DNA from: Spirochaetota bacterium
GTDB taxonomy: Bacteria; Spirochaetota; Spirochaetia; Treponematales; Breznakiellaceae
DNA length: 34,158 bases
Direction of reading: 5' to 3'
NCBI GenBank assembly: GCA_009778155.1
Contig: WRKI01000348.1
Span: forward strand, 1 to 34,158
The position numbers were made by a program, and so were the translations under genes. The notes beneath the pieces were generated by a model that saw nothing but the letters and a program-made list of their open reading frames with translations, searched no databases and had not been told where the DNA came from. Shown piece by piece: positions 1 through 7,344 of the stretch; positions within the stretch are counted from its first letter, which is position 1; each line of letters starts with the position of its first letter.

Positions 1-4
1 CAGA

Positions 5-40
5 GGTTCGATGCGCCGCGAACCTTTGGTTCGATGTGCC
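5..40. repeat. short direct repeat with nested inverted repeat
   Basis: The motif GGTTCGATGYGCC occurs twice, 23 bases apart. The first copy also forms a 7-bp inverted repeat (AGGTTCG/CGAACCT). It lies at the window edge upstream of the OmpA-family gene, so its full extent cannot be seen. It may be the end of an intergenic repeat or a terminator of a gene to the left. Confidence 0.3.
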
Positions 41-117
41 TCCGTGTGATAAAAATGGGAGTAAATTCCGAAGCTCGAGCATTCATGCGTTTGTCGTGTT
101 TTCTTTCGTCTCCCCGC

Positions 118-146
118 TTGCCAAAACTGCATTTGTTTCCGATACT
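118..146 (+). promoter_or_regulatory. possible promoter of the OmpA-family gene
   Basis: TTGCCA and GATACT are separated by 17 bases, with 5/6 and 4/6 matches to the sigma-70 hexamers. Transcription would begin at about the ATG at 153, giving a leaderless or nearly leaderless mRNA. This fits the lack of a visible Shine-Dalgarno before that ATG. Inference from motif matching only. Confidence 0.3.
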
Positions 147-152
147 ATTTAT

Positions 153-1451
153 ATGAGAACCGCAGCACTTAAAAGCATTTTTCCCGTTTTGATGCTCGTT
201 TTTGGCCTGCACGCCCACGCGCAGGATTCCGCCGCGCCAATCCTCAGTATGGAAGGCGCTCACTCGGTTGTCGAGCGTTCCGACTGGCACCGGTATGTCA
301 ACGGCAGTTATGTCGGCTTGGTTAGTCGCGAGGTTCGGGGCACGATTCTGCCCAACCGTCAGGATGACGGCTCTTTCTTGCATCACGGCAATTTTATGGT
401 TATGGAAAGTTTGATTCACAATTCGCCGGCAAGCGCGCGTATTGTGGATGCTGTGGTTCCTGTGAGTTTCCAGATTCACGAAAACGGCAATATGGCGATT
501 GAAAACGATCAGGGCTTTCCAAGGTTGCGGGGGTTCCCGGTTTTTCCTTCCCGGCAGATGGCTGTGGGTACGACTTGGACTGCTCCGGGTTATCGCGCCG
601 CAGACCCGAACAACACGGGGCGGCCTTTGATTATTCCTATTCTTGCGCAGTACGAGTACATGGGGATCGAAGTTTTTCAGGGCGAGCCGGTTCACAGGAT
701 TGCCGCCATGTTTACAAATCGTTACAACAATAGCGGCGCGGCGGGGGACAGTATTTCCCGTGTTCAGGGGAATCACAGGGTTGATATTTTAATTCGTGTC
801 AGTGATGGTTTGCCTGTTTTTATGCGTGATGTTTTTGATGTCCGGTATTTCATGGCTAACGGCTCGGATATTAGGTTGCGTGGGTTTAATCTTACTTTTG
901 GTTCTGTGGTTACGCCGATGGACAGGGGTTCTGTCATTGCATCCTTGGGCGGCACTCTTGATATTGAAACGAGTCCCGCGCCTTTTGTGCCGGAGCCTGT
1001 GGCTTTGCCGCCGGCTGTCGTTACCGCTGTCCCGGAGATTGGCCCTTTGGAGATTGAAGAGGCTTTGGATTTGGCCGACGCGGCGATTGATGTGGCGGCT
1101 GTGCCGGAGGGTATTCGTCTTACGGTTAGAAACATTCGTTTTGCCCCGGACTCTGCGGAGTTTTTGCCGGAGGAGGGCGAGCGTCTTGACCGTATTGCCG
1201 AAGCTTTGGCGCAAATTCCCGGCAGGAATTTTCTTGTGGAGGGGCACACGGCCGCGACTGGTCGTCCTGCCGGCGAAATGGAGCTTTCTCTGCAACGTTC
1301 TCTGCGTATGATCGACGAGATGGCTCGGCGGGGTATTCCTGCCAATCGTTTTATCTCCAAGGGCTGGGGCGGCACAAAGCCCGTGGGGGACAACGCAACG
1401 GCGGCCGGCCGCAGTGTCAATCGCCGCGTGGAGATTACCATTTTGGAGTAG
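153..1451 (+). CDS. OmpA-family outer-membrane/periplasmic protein
   Basis: Exported protein of 432 residues that probably anchors the envelope to peptidoglycan. The ORF track begins at 36, but the ATG at 153 is preferred because it begins a good signal peptide: a basic N-terminus (MRTAALKS), a hydrophobic core, and a probable cleavage site after AHA in GLHAHAQDS. Residues 30-290 form a domain I do not recognise, likely beta-rich and specific to the lineage. A Pro/Ala/Val-rich linker follows. The C-terminal 110 residues are an OmpA-like peptidoglycan-binding domain, seen in the motifs IRFAPDSAEF, VEGHTA and the ending GRSVNRRVEITI. No Shine-Dalgarno is obvious before the start. The domain assignment is firm; the function of the N-terminal part is not known. 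Confidence 0.85.
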   Translation: MRTAALKSIFPVLMLVFGLHAHAQDSAAPILSMEGAHSVVERSDWHRYVNGSYVGLVSREVRGTILPNRQDDGSFLHHGNFMVMESLIHNSPASARIVDAVVPVSFQIHENGNMAIENDQGFPRLRGFPVFPSRQMAVGTTWTAPGYRAADPNNTGRPLIIPILAQYEYMGIEVFQGEPVHRIAAMFTNRYNNSGAAGDSISRVQGNHRVDILIRVSDGLPVFMRDVFDVRYFMANGSDIRLRGFNLTFGSVVTPMDRGSVIASLGGTLDIETSPAPFVPEPVALPPAVVTAVPEIGPLEIEEALDLADAAIDVAAVPEGIRLTVRNIRFAPDSAEFLPEEGERLDRIAEALAQIPGRNFLVEGHTAATGRPAGEMELSLQRSLRMIDEMARRGIPANRFISKGWGGTKPVGDNATAAGRSVNRRVEITILE

Positions 1452-1462
1452 GCTGCCGGCTG

Positions 1463-1490
1463 CCCCAGCGGGGGATTTTTATCGCTGGGG
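1463..1490. other. intergenic hairpin after the OmpA-family gene
   Basis: A perfect 8-bp stem (CCCCAGCG/CGCTGGGG) with a 12-base loop begins 12 bases after the stop codon. It is followed by an A-run rather than a T-run on the plus strand, so it is a poor intrinsic terminator. It may protect the mRNA 3' end or act with Rho. Confidence 0.45.
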
Positions 1491-1522
1491 CTTAAAAAAA
1501 GTTGAAAAAAGGCGTTTTGCGC

Positions 1523-1551
1523 TTGACTATCTGGCTTTTTTGTGGCATATT
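1523..1551 (+). promoter_or_regulatory. likely promoter of rplM-rpsI
   Basis: TTGACT and CATATT are separated by 17 bases. A second possible -10, TATACT, lies at 1552-1557 but would need a 23-base spacer. This is the only good hexamer pair I found between the OmpA-family gene and rplM, about 120 bases before the L13 start. The long leader leaves room for autogenous control of the ribosomal protein operon, but no such structure is evident. Confidence 0.45.
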
Positions 1552-1672
1552 TATACTATCTTTGATGCCTCGCTCAGTTTTGGGCGTGAAAACCGGGGCT
1601 TGCGGCGAATTCGCGTCCGGCGACAGGGGCAAAAAGCTTGAATATTGTGGAAAAGGTGGAAAGGTTATTTAG

Positions 1673-2101
1673 ATGAAAACTGTATTTGCAAAACTTGCAT
1701 CGGTAGAGCGGAAATGGTACGTTATCGACGCGCAAGGAAAGGTTTTGGGCAAGGTGGCGGCAAAGGTGGCCTCCGTAGTCCGGGGGAAAAACAAGGCGAT
1801 TTTTACCCCTAATCAGGAAATCGGGGATTTTGTCGTGGTTATAAATGCCGATAAAATCGTTGTAACCGGCAGGAAGCGCGAGCAAAAGATGTACCATCAC
1901 CATTCGGGGTATCCCGGCGGGTTAAAGTCGTTTACTTACGAGAAGCTGGCGGCGCGGCATCCGACCAAGCCTTTGGAAAACGCGATCAAGGGGATGCTTC
2001 CCAAGTGTCCTTTGGGCAGAAAACTCGCTTTAAACGCCAAAATTTACGCGGGGGCGGAGCATCCGCACAGCGCTCAGAATCCGACTCCGCTGGAAATGTA
2101 A
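1673..2101 (+). CDS. rplM: 50S ribosomal protein L13
   Basis: Large-subunit ribosomal protein of 142 residues, the normal length for bacterial L13. The family's motifs are present: WYVIDAQGKVLGKVAAKVA near the N-terminus, MYHHHSGYPGGLK in the middle, and the P..AI.GMLPK segment near residue 105. The ATG follows a purine-rich stretch (GGAAAGG). It is followed 95 bases later by rpsI on the same strand, the conserved rplM-rpsI pair. The coding sequence is intact and the annotation is secure. Confidence 0.98.
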   Translation: MKTVFAKLASVERKWYVIDAQGKVLGKVAAKVASVVRGKNKAIFTPNQEIGDFVVVINADKIVVTGRKREQKMYHHHSGYPGGLKSFTYEKLAARHPTKPLENAIKGMLPKCPLGRKLALNAKIYAGAEHPHSAQNPTPLEM

Positions 2102-2196
2102 GGCGGGGTTTTTTAGGCGCAGCTTCTTGAAAAAGCGTAGCTTTTTGAAGTTTGGATGAAAATTAGCGGCTAGGCCGTTTCAATAAAGGGTAGAAA

Positions 2197-2589
2197 ATGA
2201 ATATAAATCTTGGGATTGGTACCGGCAGAAGGAAGACTTCGGTTGCGCGGGTTTACGTTAGGGAAGGCAGCGGCAAAATTACCGTAAACGGAAAAGAGTT
2301 GCTCAAGTATTTCCCGCAGGGGGAACACGTTCAGATTGTCCGCCAGCCGCTTATGGTAACCGGCAGCGAAAGCAAGTTCGACATTTTGATTAATGTCTAC
2401 GGAGGGGGTTGCAACGGCCAGGCCGGCGCCTGCCGCCACGGTCTTGCCCGCGCTCTTTGCCAGGTTGACCACACGAATTACACCTCGCTTAGAAGCCACG
2501 GCTATCTTACCCGCGACTCGCGCATGGTGGAAAGAAAAAAATACGGCAAGCCGGGCGCCAGGCGGAGCTTCCAGTTCTCCAAACGCTAA
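2197..2589 (+). CDS. rpsI: 30S ribosomal protein S9
   Basis: Small-subunit ribosomal protein of 130 residues. It begins with an N-terminal extension of only a few residues before the family motif GTGRRKTSVARV. It contains the basic Gly-rich region (GGGCNGQAGACRHGLARAL) and ends in the characteristic KKYGKPGARRSFQFSKR tail, whose final residues reach toward P-site tRNA in known ribosomes. A GGGTAG purine stretch precedes the ATG. It is the second gene of the rplM-rpsI operon, and its stop codon is embedded in the first arm of a hairpin array. Confidence 0.98.
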   Translation: MNINLGIGTGRRKTSVARVYVREGSGKITVNGKELLKYFPQGEHVQIVRQPLMVTGSESKFDILINVYGGGCNGQAGACRHGLARALCQVDHTNYTSLRSHGYLTRDSRMVERKKYGKPGARRSFQFSKR

Positions 2590-2626
2590 CTCTGTTAGCG
2601 CCGCTAACTTTGTTAGCGCCGCTAGC
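2584..2626 (+). repeat. tandem GTTAGCG/CGCTAAC hairpin array over the rpsI stop
   Basis: The arms alternate: CGCTAAC, GTTAGCG, CGCTAAC, GTTAGCG, then the variant CGCTAGCG. Neighbouring arms can pair in two registers, either as hairpins with 3-base loops (tct, ttt) or as near-continuous palindromes with a single-base centre. The first arm contains the rpsI stop codon. A likely role is 3'-end formation or stabilisation of the ribosomal protein mRNA. Confidence 0.6.
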
Positions 2627-2737
2627 GCGGGTTGCGTTTTGTTTGCAATTGTCTCGTTCAAACCCGGCTTTGGGGTTGTCGCGGTGTGTAAATTGGAGAT
2701 GGGAAAGGTGTAAACCGGCCAAAACAGTTTTCTTAAG

Positions 2738-2772
2738 GAAACGCTGATTAACTCGACGCTAATCAGCGTTTC
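2738..2772. terminator. bidirectional terminator-like palindrome, CTGATTA family
   Basis: A perfect 13-bp stem (GAAACGCTGATTA / TAATCAGCGTTTC) with a 9-base loop sits between the convergent genes rpsI and pyrE. The same core and loop recur, in inverse orientation, at 23995-24037, and the core recurs at 9978-10016. Position and symmetry suit a bidirectional terminator. Confidence 0.65.
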
Positions 2773-2824
2773 TTACGGACTATAGGCAAGCTCGAAAAAC
2801 CCAGATGGGGTTTTAGGGGTTGCC

Positions 2825-3415
2825 TTATGCCTTTCTTGAGCCGGGTTTGACCGCTGGGGTTCCTTGCTTGCATAGGTCGCAGTCGGCGGCTTCCCAGTTG
2901 CCGGCGGCCACTTTTACCGCTGGGTAAAAAGGCCAGGGCATATCCGCTTCGCCGGCCAAGCGGCGGTCTACCACGCAGGCAAGGCCGGCAACGGCCGCCC
3001 CTTCAGCTTCCAACGCCTTGGCGCATTCCAAGGACGATTTGCCCGTGGTAACGACATCTTCGACAATGACAACCCTTTGCCCCGGCTTTAGCTCGAAACC
3101 ACGGCGCAGGCGCATAACCCCGCCGTCGTCCCTTTCCGTGAAAAAAGCGGGAAGCCCCAACTGCCGCCCCAGCTCGTAAGCGGGAAGAATGCCCCCGATT
3201 GCAGGCCCGGCGACAGCGTCAACGGCAAGCCCTCCCGACTGCATATCTTGGCGTATTTTTTCTGCGACGGCGGCCATTGCAGCGGCGGCCTTGTCCGGAT
3301 GTTGAAACAGTTTGGCGCATTGAATGTAAACATTTGAATGCTTGCCGGAGCTAAGCAGAAAATGCCCTTCCAAAAACGCGCCGCATTCCTTCAAAATAGT
3401 CATTGCTTTGTCCAT
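2825..3415 (-). CDS. pyrE: orotate phosphoribosyltransferase
   Basis: Enzyme of 196 residues that transfers the phosphoribosyl group of PRPP to orotate, giving orotidine 5'-phosphate, the fifth step of UMP synthesis. The PRPP-binding signature VIVEDVVTTGKSS lies near residue 120, and the N-terminal FLLSSGKHSNVYI segment is typical. The ORF track extends to 3526, but the ATG at 3415 is preceded by a strong AAAGGAGG Shine-Dalgarno, and the upstream residues (an Arg-rich stretch) are antisense low complexity. It is the last gene of the uraA - symporter - pyrF - pyrE operon, starting 10 bases after pyrF ends. A palindrome downstream marks the operon end. Confidence 0.95.
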   Translation of the reverse strand: MDKAMTILKECGAFLEGHFLLSSGKHSNVYIQCAKLFQHPDKAAAAMAAVAEKIRQDMQSGGLAVDAVAGPAIGGILPAYELGRQLGLPAFFTERDDGGVMRLRRGFELKPGQRVVIVEDVVTTGKSSLECAKALEAEGAAVAGLACVVDRRLAGEADMPWPFYPAVKVAAGNWEAADCDLCKQGTPAVKPGSRKA

Positions 3416-3425
3416 AAATCCTCCT

Positions 3426-4352
3426 TTAATTTTTCGCCGCAACCCGCGCCGCAACCCGCGCCGCATCTTGTAGCGCGGCCTGCATCGCCGCCGCCGCTTT
3501 GCGAGCCGCGCCGGCGGCAAAGTCATTGCCGATTGATGTTTCGTCTAACGTGCCGGCAGCTTTCAATTCCCCGCGCCATGCCTCGATAATGGAACGCGAG
3601 GCGTTCACCACTGCCCCGTTTCCGTTATGCAAAAACAAGGCCGCATCTTGCGCCCCCCCGCCTTGAGCGCCGTAGCCCGGAACAAGGAAAAAAAGATTCG
3701 CATAGTTTTTTCTAATTTCGGCAACCTCGTCTTTTTCGGTACAGCCGATCACGGCTCCGAATGCGCCGTAGCCGTATTTTCCCGGAACATCCTTTGCCAA
3801 AAGCGAAAGTTTGTCGCCGACAGCATTGTACAGCCGCCCCCCGCCCCCGGCAACCTCAAGATACTGAAAGTCGCGCATACCGGCGTTGCTCGTTCGCATA
3901 AGAATAAACGCGCCCTTGCCCTTTGACTTTGCCCATGCAAGCCAAGGATCGAGTGTGTCCATGCCCATATAGGGGGACAGGGTAACAAAGTCCGCCTCTA
4001 ACTCGCCGTCAAAGTGGGCTTTCGCATAACGCGCCGCAGTGTCGGCTATGTCGCCGCGTTTTATGTCGGCAATTGCCAAAAGCCCTTTTTTGCGGATATA
4101 TTGCAGGGTTTCCGCATAAACCTTAAACCCCTCTAAACCCATCTCTTCGTAAAAGGCTATCTGCACTTTGTAACAGGCGGCAATATCGCAAGTGGCTTCT
4201 ATTAACGCTTTGTTAAATGCCAGGACAGCGGCCGGCGCGGAATCCGCCTTGCGCACTTCCGCCGGGGGGACGCTGTGTGCGCCGGTGTCCAGCCCCACGC
4301 AAACCGCCCCCCTTTCCTTTACCGACTCGAACAACTTGTCAATGTTATACAT
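3426..4352 (-). CDS. pyrF: orotidine 5'-phosphate decarboxylase (type 2)
   Basis: Decarboxylates OMP to UMP, the step directly after pyrE. At 308 residues it is longer than the compact type 1 enzyme and fits the type 2 group. The catalytic signature DIKRGDI lies near residue 98, and the phosphate-binding region NASRSII near 250. The last 30 residues or so are an Ala-rich helix (AARKAAAAMQAAL...RVAARVAAK) encoded by an imperfect 12-base GC-rich repeat, which I regard as a lineage-specific tail. The ATG begins 2 bases after the symporter stop codon, and GGAGAGG precedes it. Clear operon membership with pyrE. Confidence 0.95.
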   Translation of the reverse strand: MYNIDKLFESVKERGAVCVGLDTGAHSVPPAEVRKADSAPAAVLAFNKALIEATCDIAACYKVQIAFYEEMGLEGFKVYAETLQYIRKKGLLAIADIKRGDIADTAARYAKAHFDGELEADFVTLSPYMGMDTLDPWLAWAKSKGKGAFILMRTSNAGMRDFQYLEVAGGGGRLYNAVGDKLSLLAKDVPGKYGYGAFGAVIGCTEKDEVAEIRKNYANLFFLVPGYGAQGGGAQDAALFLHNGNGAVVNASRSIIEAWRGELKAAGTLDETSIGNDFAAGAARKAAAAMQAALQDAARVAARVAAKN

Positions 4353-4354
4353 TA

Positions 4355-5623
4355 CTATGCGCTGCCTCTCCAGCTGCCAAGCAAGCCAGGGGCAGTCTTT
4401 GCGACATCGTCGGCCAGTTCCAATTCCCCTTCGGTTTTGGCAACGACTATCGATGTGGCCGCATCGCCCAATATGTTGACAGTGGAGCGGACACCGCTGA
4501 CTATGCGGTCTATGCCGGCAAGAAGCGCCATAGTTTCGATGGGAAGCCCTGCGGCGGTTAAAACAATGGACAGAGATACAAGGCCTGCACCGGGAATGCC
4601 GGCAGTACCTATAGAAGCCAAGACTGTCGATAATACTATGATGAACTGCTGGCTTAAAGTTAGTTCTATGCCGAAAATGTGCGCGGCAAAAATAGCCGCC
4701 AGGGCTTGATAAATAGCAGTCCCGTCCATGTTTATAACAGAGCCGAATGGCACGACAAAGTCGGCGACTTTATTTCCAACCATGCGCTTGGTTGCCGCAA
4801 GGGTAAGGGGCATTGTCGCAAAACTACTGCTGGTAGCAAAGGAAAATAAAATGGGTTCCTTCATTTCTTTGAAAAAACGTAAGGGGCTAACCTTGCCTAT
4901 CAAGCCTACCATAACAACACCGTAAACAAGCACTACAAAAATTGCAGAGCCTATGTAAACTGCCACGATAAATTTTGCGAATGGCATAAGAACCGCAAGC
5001 CCGTGTGTTCCGACAACCCAAGCCATAAGCCCCATTATGCCGTAAGGTGCAAAGTTAAGGACAATCGTCATAACCTCTTTCATTACATCGCCGCCGGCCT
5101 TAAACAAGTTATGAACCAGCTTTCCCTTTTCGCCAAGCCTTGTAAGAGCCAGCCCTAAAAGCATGGCAAAGAAAATAATCTGCAACAGATTCGCGCTGTT
5201 TAACGCGGCGAAAGGATTGCTGGGAATGATGTTTACAAGCGTGTCCAGGGCAGAAGGCGCGGCAACCGCAGTCGCCGCAAGCCCTTCTGTGGAAAGATTC
5301 ACCCCCGAGCCAAGATTCATAAGATTTGCAAGAACCAACCCCAAGAGCACTGCGGGAAAACTTGTGCAAATAAATGTAAGTATCGTCTTACCCCCGATTT
5401 TTCCCATTGTTTTGAAATCCCCGACATCGGCCACGGCTGTTACCAAAAGGCAAAGGATTAACGGGGCGGCCAACATACTAAAAAGGCGTATCAAGATGGT
5501 GCCAAGAAATTGCAAAACCGCAGCTTGGGGGCCTAAAATGACCCCCAAGGCGATACCGACGATAAACCCTACCATGATCCGTTTGAATAAGGGCATACCT
5601 CTCCAAAATTTGAACATAAACAT
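4355..5623 (-). CDS. dicarboxylate/amino acid:cation symporter (DAACS family)
   Basis: Integral membrane sodium- or proton-coupled symporter of 422 residues, the usual length for GltP/DctA relatives, with about eight hydrophobic segments. The family signatures are present: the Ser-rich re-entrant loop SSSFATMPLT near residue 270, and NMDGTAIY near 305 in the substrate/cation site, followed by GIPGAGLVSL in the second re-entrant loop. AGGAG lies six bases before the first ATG. Substrate cannot be read from sequence; glutamate, aspartate and C4-dicarboxylates are usual. Its place immediately before pyrF-pyrE, 2 bases apart, suggests aspartate (a pyrimidine precursor) or orotate, which DctA is known to import in Salmonella. 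The specificity is inference. Confidence 0.9.
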   Translation of the reverse strand: MFMFKFWRGMPLFKRIMVGFIVGIALGVILGPQAAVLQFLGTILIRLFSMLAAPLILCLLVTAVADVGDFKTMGKIGGKTILTFICTSFPAVLLGLVLANLMNLGSGVNLSTEGLAATAVAAPSALDTLVNIIPSNPFAALNSANLLQIIFFAMLLGLALTRLGEKGKLVHNLFKAGGDVMKEVMTIVLNFAPYGIMGLMAWVVGTHGLAVLMPFAKFIVAVYIGSAIFVVLVYGVVMVGLIGKVSPLRFFKEMKEPILFSFATSSSFATMPLTLAATKRMVGNKVADFVVPFGSVINMDGTAIYQALAAIFAAHIFGIELTLSQQFIIVLSTVLASIGTAGIPGAGLVSLSIVLTAAGLPIETMALLAGIDRIVSGVRSTVNILGDAATSIVVAKTEGELELADDVAKTAPGLLGSWRGSA

Positions 5624-5651
5624 AATTTCTCCTGTGTTGGTATGTGTTAGC

Positions 5652-5686
5652 GGCCTGTTTCAAAATACCAGACTTTGAAACAGGCC
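5652..5686. other. inverted repeat between uraA and the symporter gene
   Basis: A perfect 13-bp stem (GGCCTGTTTCAAA / TTTGAAACAGGCC) with a 9-base loop fills the 71-base spacer. No T-run follows on the minus strand, so it is more likely an mRNA-processing or stability element that sets different expression of uraA and the downstream genes than a full terminator. Confidence 0.55.
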
Positions 5687-5694
5687 TTACAAAA

Positions 5695-7041
5695 CTATTC
5701 TTTCTTTTTGCCGAACTCGAACTTTTCGCCCGGCAAAACTATGTTAAGGAATACGCCCAAGAGCGCGCCGATTGCGATTCCCAGCCTGTCGATAGGCACG
5801 CTGTAGCCGCCAAGCGTTACGGTGATAAGCGGGCCGAACCTTAACCCAAGCCCTGTTACCAACACTACGGCTATGATAAGCAGGTTTCGCGTTTCGCCAA
5901 TGTCCACCCGGTTGTCAACCAGCGTCCGTATGCCCACCGCCGCTATCATTCCGTAAAGCACGAATGACACGCCGCCGACAATCGAGTCCGGGATTGTGTA
6001 CACGATTGCGGCAAAGATCGGCATAAAGCCAAGGATTGTCGCATAAAAGGCCGCCAGTATTACAACCCTTGCGTCGTGGATTTTCGTAAGAACTACGACA
6101 CCGACATTTTCGCTGTAGGTCGTCGTCGCCGGCGCGCCCACCAAGCCGGAGAAGGTTGTGGCAAGACCGTCGCCGATCAATGTGCGGGTAAGGCCGGGTT
6201 TTTCCGTAAAGTCTTCGCCGCAAACGTCAGACAGGATTATCATGTCGGCAATATGTTCGGATATCGTCGCTATCGCTGCCGGTATCATGACAAGGATAGG
6301 GATAAGCCCGAAGCGCGGCAGGAAAAACGGAGGAAGCCCGACAATGCCCGCCTGCGCCGCGCCGGCAAAGTCAAGAATCGCCGTGCCGTTGGGGTTTGTC
6401 ATGCCGGCAAAATGGAAGATCACCGCCGCCAAATATCCGCCGCCCAAGCCCAAAACAATGGGGACAATCTTGAACATTCCCTTGCCCCAGGCCGCCGCGA
6501 TTATGACTATGCTCAAGGAGATGACGGCTAAGAGCATATTGTTGTTCGACTGGCTGATTGCAAAGGGCGCTAACATTACGCCGACAAGTATGACTATCGG
6601 CCCCGTTACCACTGGCGGCAGATAGCGCATGACTTTTTTCGCGCCGATAATTTTTACCGCAAGCGCCAGAAGCAGGTAGAGAAAGCCGGCGACAAAAATC
6701 CCGCCGGTGGCGTAAGCGAGTTTGTCCGCCCGCGACATATCAAGGCCGGCGAAGATTCCGTTGACTGGGTCTGTAACAAGCTGCACCCCGGCGAGGAAGG
6801 CGAAGGACGATCCCAAAAATACGGGAACGCGCCCTTTGCTCATAAATTGGAAGATTAATGTTCCCACGCCCACGCCGATAAGCGTTACCTGAACGCTAAG
6901 GCCGGTGATAAGCGGGACGAGGATTGTCGCCCCGAACATTGCGAACATATGCTGCAAGCCCAGCAGCATCGATCTTGGCAGGCCAAGTTGTTTGAATGAA
7001 TCCTTTATGGGGCCTATGTCCGGTTCCAGTTGTTTGCTCAT
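5695..7041 (-). CDS. uraA: uracil permease, NCS2 family
   Basis: Membrane protein of 448 residues that imports uracil, or less likely xanthine. About 12-14 hydrophobic segments are visible. The NCS2 signatures are present: GLQHMFAMFGATILVP at the N-terminus, and PATTTYSENVGVVVLTKI near residue 275, the form seen in uracil rather than xanthine carriers. The ATG at 7041 has AAAGGAG seven bases upstream. It overlaps by four bases (ATGA) the stop codon of a 43-codon leader ORF, so its translation may be coupled. It heads an operon with pyrF and pyrE. The 5' leader holds an intrinsic terminator. Confidence 0.93.
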   Translation of the reverse strand: MSKQLEPDIGPIKDSFKQLGLPRSMLLGLQHMFAMFGATILVPLITGLSVQVTLIGVGVGTLIFQFMSKGRVPVFLGSSFAFLAGVQLVTDPVNGIFAGLDMSRADKLAYATGGIFVAGFLYLLLALAVKIIGAKKVMRYLPPVVTGPIVILVGVMLAPFAISQSNNNMLLAVISLSIVIIAAAWGKGMFKIVPIVLGLGGGYLAAVIFHFAGMTNPNGTAILDFAGAAQAGIVGLPPFFLPRFGLIPILVMIPAAIATISEHIADMIILSDVCGEDFTEKPGLTRTLIGDGLATTFSGLVGAPATTTYSENVGVVVLTKIHDARVVILAAFYATILGFMPIFAAIVYTIPDSIVGGVSFVLYGMIAAVGIRTLVDNRVDIGETRNLLIIAVVLVTGLGLRFGPLITVTLGGYSVPIDRLGIAIGALLGVFLNIVLPGEKFEFGKKKE

Positions 7042-7169
7042 GTTTTTTCTCCTTTGCTGTCAACCGCATGGCCGGCATCCATGCCGGCTGGCAGCCTGTT
7101 AAACACCGATGATGCTTTGCGGTTGCTGTTTAAGCAACCGCAAAGCTTTGACTCTTCGACTTGTTCCAT
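7038..7169 (-). CDS. 43-residue leader ORF coupled to uraA
   Basis: Starts with an ATG behind a strong AGGAGG Shine-Dalgarno and ends in an ATGA overlap with uraA. The product (MEQVEESKLCGCLNSN...) has no family I recognise. Two palindromes lie within it: a 14-bp stem over the KLCGCLNSNRKAS codons, and GCCGGCATGGATGCCGGC just before the uraA ribosome-binding region. The Shine-Dalgarno sits directly after an intrinsic terminator. I read this as a regulatory leader peptide or translational coupler rather than a gene with a trans role. It is too short to appear under its own start in the ORF track. Confidence 0.55.
   Translation of the reverse strand: MEQVEESKLCGCLNSNRKASSVFNRLPAGMDAGHAVDSKGEKT
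7071..7088 (-). promoter_or_regulatory. palindrome in the uraA leader ORF
   Basis: GCCGGCAT-CC-ATGCCGGC, an 8-bp perfect stem with a 2-base centre, lies about 20 bases upstream of the uraA Shine-Dalgarno. It could be an operator or an RNA hairpin affecting uraA initiation. Confidence 0.4.
7114..7146 (-). promoter_or_regulatory. 14-bp hairpin inside the uraA leader ORF
   Basis: GCTTTGCGGTTGCT and AGCAACCGCAAAGC form a perfect 14-bp stem with a 5-base loop, inside the 43-codon leader ORF. A ribosome translating the leader would melt it. There is no T-run, so it is not itself a standard terminator. Confidence 0.6.
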
Positions 7170-7198
7170 TAAATCCTCCTGCAACTTGAATTTTGAAC

Positions 7199-7224
7199 AA
7201 AAAAAAACCGCCAAAAGGCGGTTA
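7199..7224 (-). terminator. intrinsic terminator in the uraA 5' leader (attenuator)
   Basis: On the minus strand AACCGCC-TTTT-GGCGGTT is followed by an eight-T tract that includes the last two stem bases. It lies about 20 bases before the Shine-Dalgarno of the leader ORF and downstream of a good promoter. There is no upstream coding gene for it to end on this strand, so an attenuator role is the natural reading. Confidence 0.75.
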
Positions 7225-7344
7225 ATATAACAAAATATGGAAAAATGTTTGCACAGTGCGAACTGGAGCGACAGCCCCGTTTGCACAACCTCGGAACAAC
7301 TTGGTTTTTTTGCGATATTTTCCAAACTTAATCATACTTTTAAA

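Noticed and set aside
773-1441. Minus-strand 222-residue and related ORFs opposite the OmpA-family gene
   Set aside because: Shadow frames of a gene with a clear OmpA domain; products are basic low complexity.
1414-1641. 75-residue ORF between the OmpA-family gene and rplM
   Set aside because: It spans the hairpin and the rplM promoter, lacks a ribosome-binding site and has no family resemblance.
7225-7338. PyrR-binding loop in the uraA leader
   Set aside because: A partial UUCCGAGGUUG match is present, but the conserved loop and flanking stem are not convincing, so I do not name the regulator.
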